A stretch of DNA of 64,000 bases from Confluentibacter flavum (GTDB lineage Bacteria; Bacteroidota; Bacteroidia; Flavobacteriales; Flavobacteriaceae), in the NCBI RefSeq assembly GCF_002843175.1, contig NZ_PJEO01000011.1:150400-214399 (forward strand), in the 5' to 3' direction. The translations under genes and the position numbers were made by a program. Positions 8,533 through 20,100 of this stretch are shown here, piece by piece. Each line of letters opens with the position of its first letter. The first letter of the stretch is position 1. Below the pieces are notes generated by a model. It did not search any database, was not told the DNA's origin, and saw nothing but the letters and a program-made list of their open reading frames with translations.

Positions 8533-10539
8533 ATGATTCAAAAATTGATAATCCCTGTTTTGCTTTTTGTAATAATTTCTGGATGTAGTAAAGTCGAAGA
8601 TAAAAACGATTTTGAGGTTGTTTCACCAAATGGCCTAAACAAAATTGAGTTTAAATTAATAGAAAATGAACCTAAATATGCTGTTTATCATGGTGAAACC
8701 GAAATATTATCACTTTCAGATATGGGGTTTTTATTAAAGGATAATGAAGATTTAAGCAAGGACTTTGAAATTGAAAATGTAGAGATATCTGTTTTTGATG
8801 ACACTTGGGAACAGGTTTGGGGAGAAAAAAAGAGAATACGTAATCACTATAATCAATTAGTGGTCCATTTGCAAAAAAAAGATAAAAACAAACGCAAACT
8901 AGATATACAGTTCCGTGCTTTTGATGATGGAATTGCCTTTAGGTACATATACCCAAAACAGGAATCAAAGGACAGTATTTTCATCATGGATGAAAAAACA
9001 ACCTTTAACCTAAAAGAAGAAGGTCAAGCATGGTGGATTCCTGCCTACAGGGAAAACCGTTACGAATATTTATACGAGAAATCGCCGGTTAGCACGTTAG
9101 ATACCGTTCATACTCCTTTAACCATAGAGAGCAAAAGCGGGTTGAAATTGAGTTTTCATGAAGCCAACTTAATTGATTTTGCCAGTATGACCTTGGTTAA
9201 TACGACAGGTACACAATTAAAAGCAGATTTGGTACCATGGTCAGACGGCGTAAAAGTAAGGGTAAAAGATACCTTTACGTCATCATGGAGAACACTTCAA
9301 ATAGGCGAAAGTGCCGGAGATTTGATAGATTCATATTTGGTATTGAATTTAAATGAACCCAATAAATTAGGAAACCCATTTTATGTAAAGCCATATAAGT
9401 ATTTTGGTATTTGGTGGGGCATGCATATTGGAAAATACACTTTTTGGGAGAGTGATACACAAGGGGCAACCACTAAAAATGCCATAGAATATATTGATTT
9501 TACTGCAAAAGAAGGTTTTCATCATTTGTTGATAGAAGGCTGGAATAAGGGATGGACACCAGCTTGGTATGAAAACCATATGCACATGTTCAGCTTCACT
9601 CAATGTGCCGATAATTTTGATATTGATAAAGTTGTTGAATACGGGAAACAAAAAGAGGTAGAGCTTATAGGTTACCATGAAACAGGTTCTAACCTTATAA
9701 ACTACATGAAACAAATTGATGAAGGATTTGCTATGTACAAACGTTTGGGGATCCATACCGTTAAAATAGGACATGTAGGATCTAAATTAAATATGAAAGA
9801 GTGGCATCACGGACAGTTTGGAGTAAATTACTTTAGATATGTTTTGGAAAAAGCCGCTGAATATGATTTGGCTGTATTTTACCATGAATCCATAAAAGAT
9901 ACAGGTGAACGAAGGACCTATCCAAATATGTTGGCAAGGGAAGCAGCACGTGGACAAGAATATAATGCTTGGAGCGAGGGGAACCCTCCGAATCATGCAG
10001 TCATTTTACCTTACACAAGAATGTTGTCAGGACCTATGGAATACACACCTGGTGTTTTGGATGTTGAAATTAAACAAGGATTTCCTGGAAAAAGAATTCA
10101 AGGAACTACGGCACAACAATTGGCTATGTATGTGGTGTATTATTCGCCCATACAAATGATGGCAGATCTTCCCGAAAATTATGAAGGAAGAACAGAGTTT
10201 CAATTCTTAAAAGATGTACCAACAGATTGGGAAAACACCCTAATATTGAATGGTGAAATTGGAGAGTATATTACCACGGTTCGTAAAGACGGACATAGTG
10301 ACGATTGGTATTTGGGAAGCATGACGAATGAAAAAAGTAGGGATATAACAGTTCAACTATCATTTCTAGATCCAAACGCTGATTATGAAGCGCAAATTTA
10401 TCAAGATGCAGAAGGAACAGATGAAAAACACAATCCAGAGGCAGTAACTATTTTCAAAAAGATGGTAACAGTTTCAGACACTTTAAATTTACATTTGGGT
10501 GGCTCTGGAGGAACAGCTATTAGGTTTAAGAAACTATAA
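8533..10539 (+). CDS. GH97 glycosidase, SusB-like (inverting, alpha-glucosidase type)
   Basis: Lipoprotein of 668 residues (signal peptide, lipobox Cys18 followed by acidic residues, so possibly surface-exposed). N-terminal GH97 beta-sandwich (about 28-290), then the TIM barrel (WWGMHIGKYTFWES, GWNKGWTPAWYE, FYHESIKDTGERRTYPN, LPYTRMLSGPMEYTPG, YSPIQMMADLPENYE). Where retaining GH97 alpha-galactosidases carry the nucleophile Asp (KIDF), this protein has Gly (KIGHVG, G413). That is the known signature of the inverting branch, which uses Glu residues for the base; E452 in the HES motif is a likely one. Predicted to remove terminal alpha-glucosyl (or related) residues. First gene of a tight run: GH39 begins 32 bp downstream. 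It differs in mechanism class from the second GH97 at 48299. Confidence 0.9.
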   Translation: MIQKLIIPVLLFVIISGCSKVEDKNDFEVVSPNGLNKIEFKLIENEPKYAVYHGETEILSLSDMGFLLKDNEDLSKDFEIENVEISVFDDTWEQVWGEKKRIRNHYNQLVVHLQKKDKNKRKLDIQFRAFDDGIAFRYIYPKQESKDSIFIMDEKTTFNLKEEGQAWWIPAYRENRYEYLYEKSPVSTLDTVHTPLTIESKSGLKLSFHEANLIDFASMTLVNTTGTQLKADLVPWSDGVKVRVKDTFTSSWRTLQIGESAGDLIDSYLVLNLNEPNKLGNPFYVKPYKYFGIWWGMHIGKYTFWESDTQGATTKNAIEYIDFTAKEGFHHLLIEGWNKGWTPAWYENHMHMFSFTQCADNFDIDKVVEYGKQKEVELIGYHETGSNLINYMKQIDEGFAMYKRLGIHTVKIGHVGSKLNMKEWHHGQFGVNYFRYVLEKAAEYDLAVFYHESIKDTGERRTYPNMLAREAARGQEYNAWSEGNPPNHAVILPYTRMLSGPMEYTPGVLDVEIKQGFPGKRIQGTTAQQLAMYVVYYSPIQMMADLPENYEGRTEFQFLKDVPTDWENTLILNGEIGEYITTVRKDGHSDDWYLGSMTNEKSRDITVQLSFLDPNADYEAQIYQDAEGTDEKHNPEAVTIFKKMVTVSDTLNLHLGGSGGTAIRFKKL

Positions 10540-10571
10540 ACCAAGAAGAATAAACTATTGTAAGAATAATA

Positions 10572-12143
10572 ATGAATAAACAAATCATTTTACTAATCAC
10601 GATTTTATGCCTTTTTAATACTGAAATATTTGCACAGAAGAATAATGATAGATCTATACAAGTAGATTATAATAAAGTAAAAGGTCAACTAAATACCATG
10701 TTTAAAGAATGTATTGGTGCTGGAAGGGCTAATGAAGGTCTTCGTGCCGATTGGCAACAGCAACTTGCTTTAGCAAAAAAGGATTGCGATTTTAAATATA
10801 TTAGATTTCATGGTTTACTTGTTGATGATATGGGAGTGTATGGGGTTAACGATAAAGGGGAACCTCAATATAACTTTCAATATATTGATGTTTTGTTTGA
10901 CTATATTTTAGAAATTGGGATGAAGCCTTTTGTAGAAATAGGATTTATGCCTAGCTCCTTAGCTAGTGGTAAAGAAACCATTTTCTGGTGGAGAGATAAT
11001 GTCTCGCCTCCTAACGATTATGATAGATGGCAAGAGTTAATTACAAACTTAGTGACACACTTTACACAACGCTATAGTGAAGAAGAAGTTAAAACATGGT
11101 ATTTTGAAGTTTGGAACGAGCCAAATTTAAGCGGGTTTTGGGCAGGTACTCAAGAAGAATATTTTAAACTTTATGAGTATACGGCCAAAGCTGTTAAAAG
11201 TGTTAATCCGGAATATCGCGTTGGTGGCCCAGCTACCGCTGGTAATGCATGGATAGAAGAAACCATACAATTTACAGATGATAATAAATCACCAATAGAT
11301 TTCATTTCTACCCATTCTTACGGTGTTAAACACGGATATTTGGATGAGTTTGGAACTTCTGGAACTATTTTAAGTAAAGATGAATGGAGTGTTAGTGGGG
11401 ACGTTATTGGGGTTAGATCTAAGATGGACAGTTTGCAGAAACAACATCTGGAATTACACTATACAGAATGGAGTGCATCCTATACGCCCGCAGATCCTAT
11501 ACATGATAGTTACCATGAAGCTTCTTATATTATTCAAAAAATGAAGCAAATTGGCAATGCAGCTAATTCAATGTCGTATTGGACATTTACCGATATTTTT
11601 GAAGAAGCAGGACCACGATATACACCTTTTCATGGAGGCTTTGGGTTGCTTAATTACCAAGGTATTAAAAAGCCAGCTTATTTCGCCTACCAGTTTATGA
11701 ACAAACTGGCAGATATTGAACTGGAAAATTCAGATGACAAATCTTGGGCAACAAAAGACAAATCAGGTAATTTTCAACTCTTATTATGGGATTTCACCAA
11801 TACGCATCCTGGTGATACAGAACTTAACCAAACTTACTATGCACAAGAGCTTCCTTCTGAGGATAAGGGTAATGTAACCATACAACTTGAAAATATTCCA
11901 AAAGGAACATATGAACTTCAAGTTTTTAAGGTAGGCTACAAAACCAATGACGCTTACACGATGTATATCAATATGGCAAAACCTAACCAGTTAACAAGTG
12001 AACAGGTTAAAACTTTAAAAGAGGAAGCAAATGGCGCACCTATGTTAAGTGAAACTATAAATGTGACATCTAATGGCGTGTTTAATAGAACATTAAACAT
12101 TAATGAAAATGATGTATTTTTTTTAAATTTAAAGAAAATATAA
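10572..12143 (+). CDS. GH39 beta-xylosidase-like enzyme
   Basis: Secreted protein of 523 residues with a cleavable signal peptide (about 1-21, ending FAQ). The GH39 TIM barrel is recognised from FKYIRFHGLLVDDMGVY, the VWNEPNLSGFW acid/base motif (E183) and YTEWSASYTP with the probable nucleophile E299, followed by HEASYIIQKM and SYWTFTDIFEE. A C-terminal beta-sandwich (about 400-523) completes the usual layout. GH39 enzymes hydrolyse beta-D-xylosides or, less often, other beta-linked pentosides and uronic acids. In this locus a role on beta-xylosyl side chains is plausible but not proven. GH31 starts 24 bp downstream, consistent with one operon. Confidence 0.88.
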   Translation: MNKQIILLITILCLFNTEIFAQKNNDRSIQVDYNKVKGQLNTMFKECIGAGRANEGLRADWQQQLALAKKDCDFKYIRFHGLLVDDMGVYGVNDKGEPQYNFQYIDVLFDYILEIGMKPFVEIGFMPSSLASGKETIFWWRDNVSPPNDYDRWQELITNLVTHFTQRYSEEEVKTWYFEVWNEPNLSGFWAGTQEEYFKLYEYTAKAVKSVNPEYRVGGPATAGNAWIEETIQFTDDNKSPIDFISTHSYGVKHGYLDEFGTSGTILSKDEWSVSGDVIGVRSKMDSLQKQHLELHYTEWSASYTPADPIHDSYHEASYIIQKMKQIGNAANSMSYWTFTDIFEEAGPRYTPFHGGFGLLNYQGIKKPAYFAYQFMNKLADIELENSDDKSWATKDKSGNFQLLLWDFTNTHPGDTELNQTYYAQELPSEDKGNVTIQLENIPKGTYELQVFKVGYKTNDAYTMYINMAKPNQLTSEQVKTLKEEANGAPMLSETINVTSNGVFNRTLNINENDVFFLNLKKI

Positions 12144-12167
12144 ATTAAAAAATAAAACCAACTTAAC

Positions 12168-14561
12168 ATGTTAAAAAACAAAATCAACTGCAGTACATTT
12201 TTCACATTATTAAATATGCTATTGATTGCAAATGTGGCATTTGCACAAATTCAAAATACGAATGTTTTAAATGAACCACCAGACATCAGTAAAGATTTTG
12301 AAGATTATAGAAACACCTATTATTTAGCGGATGAATTATCATCCTTTAATCCTGAAACAGGAAAAGGAATGATCAAGTATTTACGTCATAATATAGCCAC
12401 CAGACAGGCCTTTAACAACATGTTAAGTAAACTTGTGCCATCTGAAGCAAATGAGTTCCCAACAACCGAGTATGCTGTATCTCCAGAATTACCTTTTTCA
12501 ATTGAATTTATTTCTGATAGAACTATAAGAATAAAAACAAGCTCTGGCCCTCAATTTAAAAAAGAAGAGCCTTCATTAATGCTTGTAAATGGTATTGCTA
12601 ATGATGCTAGAAATCTTTGGAAATATTCAAAGGTTACGGAAGGTCATAAATACACTAGCAACAAAGGTTCTGTGTTGATAACCGAAAAACCATGGCATGT
12701 TTATATTTATAATGCCAAAGGAAAACTATTAACAAGTACTTTGCATTTAGATGACGTTACAAGCACGTATACACCAGTAACACCTTTTTCATTCGTTAGA
12801 AGAGCGGACGATTATTCACGTAGCATGAATGCCGTATTTTCCATGTCGCCCGAAGAGAAAATATTTGGCTGTGGTGAATCTTTTACGCAGTTTAATAAGC
12901 GTGGGCAAAAAGTGATTCTGTGGACTGATGATGCCAATGGTGTGCAGAACGAAACGATGTACAAACCTATTCCGTTTTACATGAGTAGCCGTGGGTATGG
13001 TGTATTTATGCATCACTCTACGCCTATAACCGTTGATTTTGGGAAATATTTCAATGCGGCAAACTCTATGATGATTGGAGATGATGAAGCTGATTTATTC
13101 GTTTTTATTGGCGAGCCAAAAGATATTCTTGATGAATATACAGATCTTACAGGGAAAGCGGAGATGCCTCCACTTTGGTCGTTTGGGTTTTGGATGAGCC
13201 GAATTACTTATTTTTCAGAAGAAGAAGGGCGAGACATTGCTAAAAATTTAAGAAAACATAAAATCCCTACCGATGTTATTCATTTTGATACAGGTTGGTT
13301 TGAAGTGGATTGGAGAAATAATTATGAATTTTCAAAAAACCGATTCGATAACCCAACAAAAATGATTGCCGACATGAAGGAAGATGGCTTTAATGTTTGC
13401 TTGTGGCAACTTCCTTATTTTACACCTAAAAACACCTTATTTAATGAAATCATCGATAAAGGTTTAGCGGTAAAAGATAAAAAAGGAAATATCCCTTATG
13501 AAGATGCTGTACTGGATTTTACAAATCCTGAAACCGTAAAATGGTATCAAGATAAAATAGCGTCGCTTTTAAAAATGGGTGTGGGCGTTATTAAAGTCGA
13601 TTTTGGCGAAGCAGCACCAGCTACTGGCATTTACAGCAATGGGCGCACAGGATTTCACGAACACAATATGTACCCTTTACGATACAATAAAGCTGTAGCC
13701 GATATTACCAAAGAAGTTACAGGCAACAGCATTATTTGGGCACGAAGTACGTGGGCTGGTAGCCAACGTTATCCATTGCATTGGGGCGGTGATGCCGCTA
13801 CAACCAATACAGCCATGGCTTCAACTTTAAGAGGAGGCTTGTCATTAGGATTGTCTGGTTTTTCGTTTTGGAGCCATGATGTGGGTGGATTTGTAACAAA
13901 ATCCCCAGAAGATCTATATAGAAGATGGTCGCCTTTCGGAATGCTTACATCACATGTGCGTAGCCATGGTGAGCCTCCAACAGAACCTTGGGAGTATAGC
14001 GATGAGTTTTTAAAAGGCTTTAGGGATGCCGATAATATGCGTTACAGATTAATGCCCTATATTTACGCACAAGCAAAGCATGCTTCAGAAAATGGATTGC
14101 CAATGTTAAGAGCATTATTTGTGGAATATCCTAACGATCCAGGTGCTTGGTTAATAGACGACCAATATCTTTTTGGTTCGGATATGTTAGTGGCGCCATT
14201 GTTTGAAAATGTTACAGAAAGGAATGTGTATCTGCCAGAAGGCAAATGGATTGATTATCAAACAGGCAACGTTTATGAAAAAGGTTGGCATACTATTAAA
14301 GCTGGAGATATTCCTATTATTGCTTTAATTAAAGATGGTGCCGTGATTCCACATATTAAATTAGCCCAATCAACTAAAGATATGGATTGGAGCAATATAG
14401 AACTTAAAGTATATGCTGCTGATGCCTCACAGGCCAAGGGCAAATTATTTTTGCCCAATGATTCGCAGCTGCGTGACTTAATTTTAAATAAAAATGGGGC
14501 AAATTTTATACTAGAATCCACTCCCGTTTCAGAAAGAACAAATTTTAAAATAATTAAATAG
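12168..14561 (+). CDS. GH31 alpha-xylosidase
   Basis: Retaining alpha-glycosidase of 797 residues with signal peptide (about 1-26, VAFAQ). GH31 N-terminal domain (EKIFGCGESFTQFNKRGQKV), catalytic barrel with the nucleophile in KVDFGE (D478) and acid/base in HWGGDAA (D542). KVDFGE and the GSQRYPLHWGGD string are typical of YicI-type alpha-xylosidases rather than alpha-glucosidases. It would remove the non-reducing-end alpha-1,6-xylose from xyloglucan oligosaccharides (isoprimeverose units). Followed after 5 bp by an intrinsic terminator that closes the GH97-GH39-GH31 unit. Confidence 0.92.
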   Translation: MLKNKINCSTFFTLLNMLLIANVAFAQIQNTNVLNEPPDISKDFEDYRNTYYLADELSSFNPETGKGMIKYLRHNIATRQAFNNMLSKLVPSEANEFPTTEYAVSPELPFSIEFISDRTIRIKTSSGPQFKKEEPSLMLVNGIANDARNLWKYSKVTEGHKYTSNKGSVLITEKPWHVYIYNAKGKLLTSTLHLDDVTSTYTPVTPFSFVRRADDYSRSMNAVFSMSPEEKIFGCGESFTQFNKRGQKVILWTDDANGVQNETMYKPIPFYMSSRGYGVFMHHSTPITVDFGKYFNAANSMMIGDDEADLFVFIGEPKDILDEYTDLTGKAEMPPLWSFGFWMSRITYFSEEEGRDIAKNLRKHKIPTDVIHFDTGWFEVDWRNNYEFSKNRFDNPTKMIADMKEDGFNVCLWQLPYFTPKNTLFNEIIDKGLAVKDKKGNIPYEDAVLDFTNPETVKWYQDKIASLLKMGVGVIKVDFGEAAPATGIYSNGRTGFHEHNMYPLRYNKAVADITKEVTGNSIIWARSTWAGSQRYPLHWGGDAATTNTAMASTLRGGLSLGLSGFSFWSHDVGGFVTKSPEDLYRRWSPFGMLTSHVRSHGEPPTEPWEYSDEFLKGFRDADNMRYRLMPYIYAQAKHASENGLPMLRALFVEYPNDPGAWLIDDQYLFGSDMLVAPLFENVTERNVYLPEGKWIDYQTGNVYEKGWHTIKAGDIPIIALIKDGAVIPHIKLAQSTKDMDWSNIELKVYAADASQAKGKLFLPNDSQLRDLILNKNGANFILESTPVSERTNFKIIK

Positions 14562-14565
14562 AATA

Positions 14566-14600
14566 AACGCTGGAGTATTTAAAAATTCCAGCGTTTTTTT
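14566..14600 (+). terminator. Intrinsic terminator after GH31
   Basis: AACGCTGGA (14566-14574) pairs with TCCAGCGTT (14587-14595), followed by a T-run to 14600. It separates GH31 from GH3. Confidence 0.85.
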
Positions 14601-14638
14601 AACCAACAACCAACTAAATAGATTAAAGACAATTATTT

Positions 14639-16879
14639 ATGAATAAAAATGCTATCATTATATCAACTGCATTGGTATCATTATTAATAATTTCATGTAA
14701 AAATGAAACCAAAACTTCTACAGAAAAAATAGCTGTTGAAACTACTTATGAACCCAAAGAATTTATTCTTTCGAAATTTGAATCGAAAATTGATTCTTTG
14801 ATTGCACAAATGACTCTTGAGGAAAAAAGTGGGATGTTACATGGCAATAGTATGTTTGCTACTGGCGGTGTTGAACGGTTAGGGATTCCAGAACTTAAAA
14901 TGGCGGATGGCCCTTTAGGGGTTAGAGAGGAAATTGCTAGAGACAATTGGGGCTCTGCAGGTTGGGATAACGACTTTGCTACCTATTATCCAGCAGGGGG
15001 CGGGTTATCTGCAACTTGGAATACAGATTTAGCATATCTTTTTGGCAATAGCGTAGGGGAGGAAACACGTGCGAGGGGAAAGGATATGCTGCTTTCTCCA
15101 GCAATCAATATTATAAGAACGCCTCTTGGTGGTAGAACTTATGAATACTTTAGTGAAGATCCTTTTTTAAACAAAAAAACAGCAGTTCCATTTATTGTTG
15201 GACTACAAAATAATGACGTCATGGCATGTGTAAAGCATTTTGCCGTAAACAATCAAGAAACGAACCGAGGCACTGTAGATGTTATAGCAGATGAGCGAAC
15301 CTTACGTGAAATATATTTACCAGCTTACGAAGCAGCTGTTACAGAAGCCAATGCCCATAGTTTGATGGGTGCTTATAATAAGTTTAGAGGTGATTATTTA
15401 TGTGAGAACGATTATATGCTGAACAAAATTTTACGTGACGAATGGGGCTTTAAAGGTGTTGTTGTTTCCGATTGGGCCGCAGTACATTCTACGGTAAAAA
15501 CCTTGCAAAACGGTTTGGATATTGAGATGGGAACGCCAAAACCATTTAACGAATTTTTTCTTGCCGACAAATTAATTGCTGCTGCCAAAGCAGGAGAGAT
15601 TTCAGAAGAAGAAATCAATAAACATGTAAAACGCATTCTAACGGTATTGTTTCAGGTAAAAGCAATAGATGGAAAAGACCGTGTGGAAGGCAGTATCGCC
15701 ACCGAGGAACATTATCAAGATGCCTACAAAATAGCATCAGAATCTGTGGTATTGTTAAAAAACGAAAACAATGTATTACCCTTAAAACTGGATGGTATTA
15801 AATCCATTGCCGTTATTGGTAACAATGCCATGAAGAAGAATGCTTTGGGTGGATTTGGAGCTGGGGTAAAGACCAAAAGAGAGATTACTCCTTTAGAAGG
15901 TCTTAAAAACAGATTACCAAAATCCATTACAATTAACTATGCCGAAGGCTATCTGGAAAGATATTCGAAAAATGAGAATAATAAAAAAACAGAAGTTACT
16001 TTAGATGGCCCTGTAACCGTTGAAGAATTAGATGAAGCTAAGTTGCAAGAAGCGATTGAAGCTGCTAAAAAATCGGATATTACCATCATTTTTGCTGGTT
16101 CAAATCGTGATTATGAAACAGAAGCATCAGACCGCAAGGATTTATCTTTACCATTTGGTCAGAAAGCATTTATTGAAAAAATATTGGCTGTCAACCCTAA
16201 TACCATCGTTGTTATGATTGCTGGAGCGCCGTTTGATATTGAAGACATCAGTAAAAAAACGTCTGCTCTGGTTTGGAGTTGGTTCAATGGCTCGGAAGGG
16301 GGTAATGCGCTAACCGATGTGCTTTTAGGAAACATAAACCCATCAGGTAAATTACCTTGGACCATGCCAAAAAAACTTGAAGATTCGCCTGCACACACCA
16401 CCAATAGTTTTCCAGGGGATGAATCGGTGACTTATGCAGAAGGCATCTTAGTAGGTTATCGTTGGTTTGATACCAAGAACATAGAACCTTTATATCCTTT
16501 TGGTTACGGACTTTCATACACAAATTTTCAGTTTTCAGATTTAAAAACCGATAAAGATGTTTATAGTAATGATGATACTATTGAAGTGTCTTTCAGTATT
16601 AAAAATATTGGAAAAATGGATGGAAAAGAAGTTGCTCAACTCTATGTTTCAAATCCAAATTCTAAAATTGAAAGAGCAGCCCAAGAACTAAAAGGGTTCA
16701 AAAAAGTATTTGTTAAAAAACAAACTTCTGAAAATGTGACTATTCAACTGCCACTAAAAGAATTGGCCTATTATAATGTAGAGAAAAAACAATGGATGGT
16801 GGAGCCGGGAACTTACAATTTAAAAATAGGGAAATCTTCCAGAGACATAGTTGCTGAAACTACTATAAATATTAAATAA
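14639..16879 (+). CDS. GH3 beta-glucosidase
   Basis: Lipoprotein of 746 residues (lipobox Cys20; no acidic stretch right after it, so a periplasmic location is likelier). Standard GH3 layout: TIM barrel with PELKMADGPLGVR and KHFAVNNQETNRG, nucleophile in VVSDWAAVH (D278), then the alpha/beta sandwich (SVVLLKNENNVLPL, GFGAG, VWSWFNGSEGGNALTDVLLG), and a C-terminal fibronectin-like domain (LYPFGYGLSYTNF onward). It would release glucose from cello- or xylogluco-oligosaccharides after GH31 has removed xylose. It lies between the terminator and the second regulator, so probably has its own promoter in the short 14601-14638 gap or depends on read-through. Confidence 0.92.
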   Translation: MNKNAIIISTALVSLLIISCKNETKTSTEKIAVETTYEPKEFILSKFESKIDSLIAQMTLEEKSGMLHGNSMFATGGVERLGIPELKMADGPLGVREEIARDNWGSAGWDNDFATYYPAGGGLSATWNTDLAYLFGNSVGEETRARGKDMLLSPAINIIRTPLGGRTYEYFSEDPFLNKKTAVPFIVGLQNNDVMACVKHFAVNNQETNRGTVDVIADERTLREIYLPAYEAAVTEANAHSLMGAYNKFRGDYLCENDYMLNKILRDEWGFKGVVVSDWAAVHSTVKTLQNGLDIEMGTPKPFNEFFLADKLIAAAKAGEISEEEINKHVKRILTVLFQVKAIDGKDRVEGSIATEEHYQDAYKIASESVVLLKNENNVLPLKLDGIKSIAVIGNNAMKKNALGGFGAGVKTKREITPLEGLKNRLPKSITINYAEGYLERYSKNENNKKTEVTLDGPVTVEELDEAKLQEAIEAAKKSDITIIFAGSNRDYETEASDRKDLSLPFGQKAFIEKILAVNPNTIVVMIAGAPFDIEDISKKTSALVWSWFNGSEGGNALTDVLLGNINPSGKLPWTMPKKLEDSPAHTTNSFPGDESVTYAEGILVGYRWFDTKNIEPLYPFGYGLSYTNFQFSDLKTDKDVYSNDDTIEVSFSIKNIGKMDGKEVAQLYVSNPNSKIERAAQELKGFKKVFVKKQTSENVTIQLPLKELAYYNVEKKQWMVEPGTYNLKIGKSSRDIVAETTINIK

Positions 16880-17143
16880 GCATTATAGGTATAAGGTAGT
16901 ACAAATAGGATATTTAGTGTGATAAATAATAAACTAATGAAAGGGTTTAAATTTGAATGGTTTAATTCCATTATAGATTTTAAGTATATAAAAAATAATA
17001 ATGTGTTTTTTGGTATAACCACTGCTCTTTACCCTGTGCTGTTGTATCATAAATATCAGTCAATAAATATTGTTAACGATAAAGGGAGTACTTAGATAAA
17101 AATTAATTAATCTTTTTTATTTAATACTTTCATTTTTCAAAAA

Positions 17144-20100
17144 ATGATCCATAATATGAAAACAAATAAAACACTGTTATATTTCACTATAGTATTTTGG
17201 ATCATTACTTTACAAAATACTATAGGGCAGTCTTCATATATTTTTCGTCATTTAAATACAAATGACGGTCTTTCAAATGCAAGTGTTAAAGCAATTCTTA
17301 GAGATAGCTATGGATTTCTTTGGGTAGGTACTGAATCGGGATTAAATAGATATGATGGCTATGGGTTCAAGGTGTACAATGCGAATTCGAAGATGCCCCA
17401 TTCCTTAGAATCAAATGATGTTATGGGATTACAAGAAGATGGTTTGGGGAATATTTGGGTAGACCTTGGGTTCACTTATATGGTTTACAATAGGGAAAAA
17501 GATCATTTTATTTCAGAAAAGGAATCTTTTTTTAAAGAGTTAAATATCCAAGCAGTTGATAATAGTAAAATTTATGTTGATAAAAAACAGAATCTATGGG
17601 TTCTAAATAGGGAAAAGGTATTTTGTTATAATATCAAAAAGAAAACGACATCGGGTTTCAATTTAGAAATACCATTAGATGACATTGGTAATGTTAATAT
17701 AACTGATAATGGGGATTCTTTATTTGTTATTAGTCAGTCAGGGGAATTTTGGCAACTAAATGTGAATTCAGGGAAGCAAACTATAATAAAATTACCAAAT
17801 TTTATTATGCAAGCTATAAATAAGTATTTCAATAAAATATATGTGGATAGTAACAATGGGTTATGGTTACATTCGAACATGGCTGATGTGGTTTTTTATA
17901 GAAAACATCCAAATAGCGAATGGATGACCATAGAATTAAAATCAGAGATACAAACCGATGGGAACTCAATAACGAGCATTATAGAAAATAGGCCCGGGCA
18001 AATTTGGATTGTAACAGATCATAAAGGGGTGTTTGTTTATAATAAAGCTAAAGGTTCCATAGAAAATATTATTAGTGATCCATGGGAAAGTAGCACTTTA
18101 TCAAGCAATAGTATAAAGTGTATATACCGAGATAGTAACGAAACTGTATGGATTGGTCACTCAAAAAAGGGACTTTCTTATTATCATGAAAGTTTTAGAA
18201 ATATTATGAATTTCGAACATCCAGAATGCTCTGATATTAGTGTGATAATGGAGGACCATCTTGAAAATATATGGTTGGGAACCGATGGAAATGGATTGTT
18301 TGTAAAAGATAAAAAATTAGGGAATGGCGTAATAAAGCTCCCAATTCCCAATGTAGCTATTGTTTCTATATTAGAAGATAGAGCTAACCGTATTTGGATT
18401 GGCACATTTCAAAAAGGGCTGTATTGCTATGAAAACGGCAAAATGGTACAATATACCACAGGCAACAGCAAATTAAGCAATAACAATATTTGGGATATAG
18501 AGGAAGATAGGTATGGAAATATATGGATAGGAACATTAGGAGGGAAAATTCAATTATTACCTTCTGAATCCTCTAATTTCGATTTTTTATTATCACCTTT
18601 TGAAGAGGACACGGCTGTGCTGGATATGTTTTATGATGGAGGTGACAAAGTATATGCAGGCACGGTCTCTGGACTTTTAGAAATTGATATTACAACCAAA
18701 AAACATGTAATCTATTTTAGTAATATAAACGGTACTCAGCGTTTTTTGCGAGATGCAGTTACAAATGTATATAAGGATAATCGGGACATTTTATGGCTAG
18801 GACATAACATTGGTTTAACCATATGGGACAAAAAAACAGATAAGATTTATTATTTTAATAAAGCCAAAGGTTTATGTGATGATTCAATAAAAGGCATTGT
18901 TTCAGATAATCTCAACAATATTTGGGTAACAACAAGTAATGGGCTCTCCATATTAACTGCTGATCGAGATTTGGATAATAACCTCAGTATTACAAGTAAA
19001 AATTATTCGGTTAAAGATGGCCTTATGGATAATTTTTTTAATGCCCATTCCATTAGCAAATTGAAAAATGGAGATATATTATTAGGAAATATAGATGGTT
19101 ATTCCATTTTTAACCCAAACAAAATGGAGGAGAAAAACCGGCCTTTAGCAAAAGTTAAATTTACTGGATTGACTGTTAGCAACCAAAAAATTCAAGTAGA
19201 TTCAATTTACAATGGGCATAAATTGCTCGAACGTCCCATGGAATTGACTTCAGATTTAATCTTTAAATATAATGATAAACTCATCTCTTTGCAGTTCACA
19301 ACAGGGGATTTGTTGAATGCCGATAAAATAAGATATGCTTATCAAATTGAGGGGTTCAACACCGAATGGATTCCAACTCAAGAAAATAAAATAGAATTAT
19401 CTACACTGCATCCAGGAGAGTATAAACTATTAATAAAAGCATCTAATAGCGATGGTGTTTGGAACAACGACCCCACCATATTAAATATAAAAGTTACACC
19501 ACCTTTTTATTTTTCTATTTGGGCAATTGTTTTGTATGCATTGGCAACCATTGGCATAATTATTTATTTTATTCTTAGATCAAAAAGGCGGCATCTAATA
19601 AAATTAGAGCAGCATCGTATAAGGATGGATCGCGAAAAAGAAATGCAGGTAAATGAAATGAAATTAAAGTTTTTTACAAATATAAGTCACGATTTACGTA
19701 CTCCGCTTACACTTATTATTACACCATTGCAAGTATTGCTTAATGAAACAATGGAAGAAAATATGAAGAAAAAATTGAGTACCATATATAAAAATGCTCA
19801 ACAATTACTTTCATTAATAAACTCGTTGCTCGATTTCCGTAAATTGGATGTTGGCATAGATACGCTTAATTTAAAACCAGGAGATTTTGTTGATTTTGTT
19901 AGGGATATTTACTTATCCTTTAGTGTGTATGCTAATGAACGCCATATCAACCTTTCTTTATCGAATGAAATAGATAATCTACTAATGCAGTTTGATCGAG
20001 ATAAAATACAAAAAACACTTACCAATTTACTTTCAAATGCATTTAAATATACCTCAGATGGCGGGGCTATCAATATTCATATAGATAGCTATGATGATTA

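Noticed and set aside
9367..9774. 135-codon frame antisense to GH97
   Set aside because: Shadow of the GH97 coding strand; no start context, no motif.
16937..17095. 52-codon open frame between GH3 and the second HTCS
   Set aside because: Translation looks loosely protein-like (LYPVLLYHKYQSINIV) but has no recognisable motif and no conserved context; kept only as a note.
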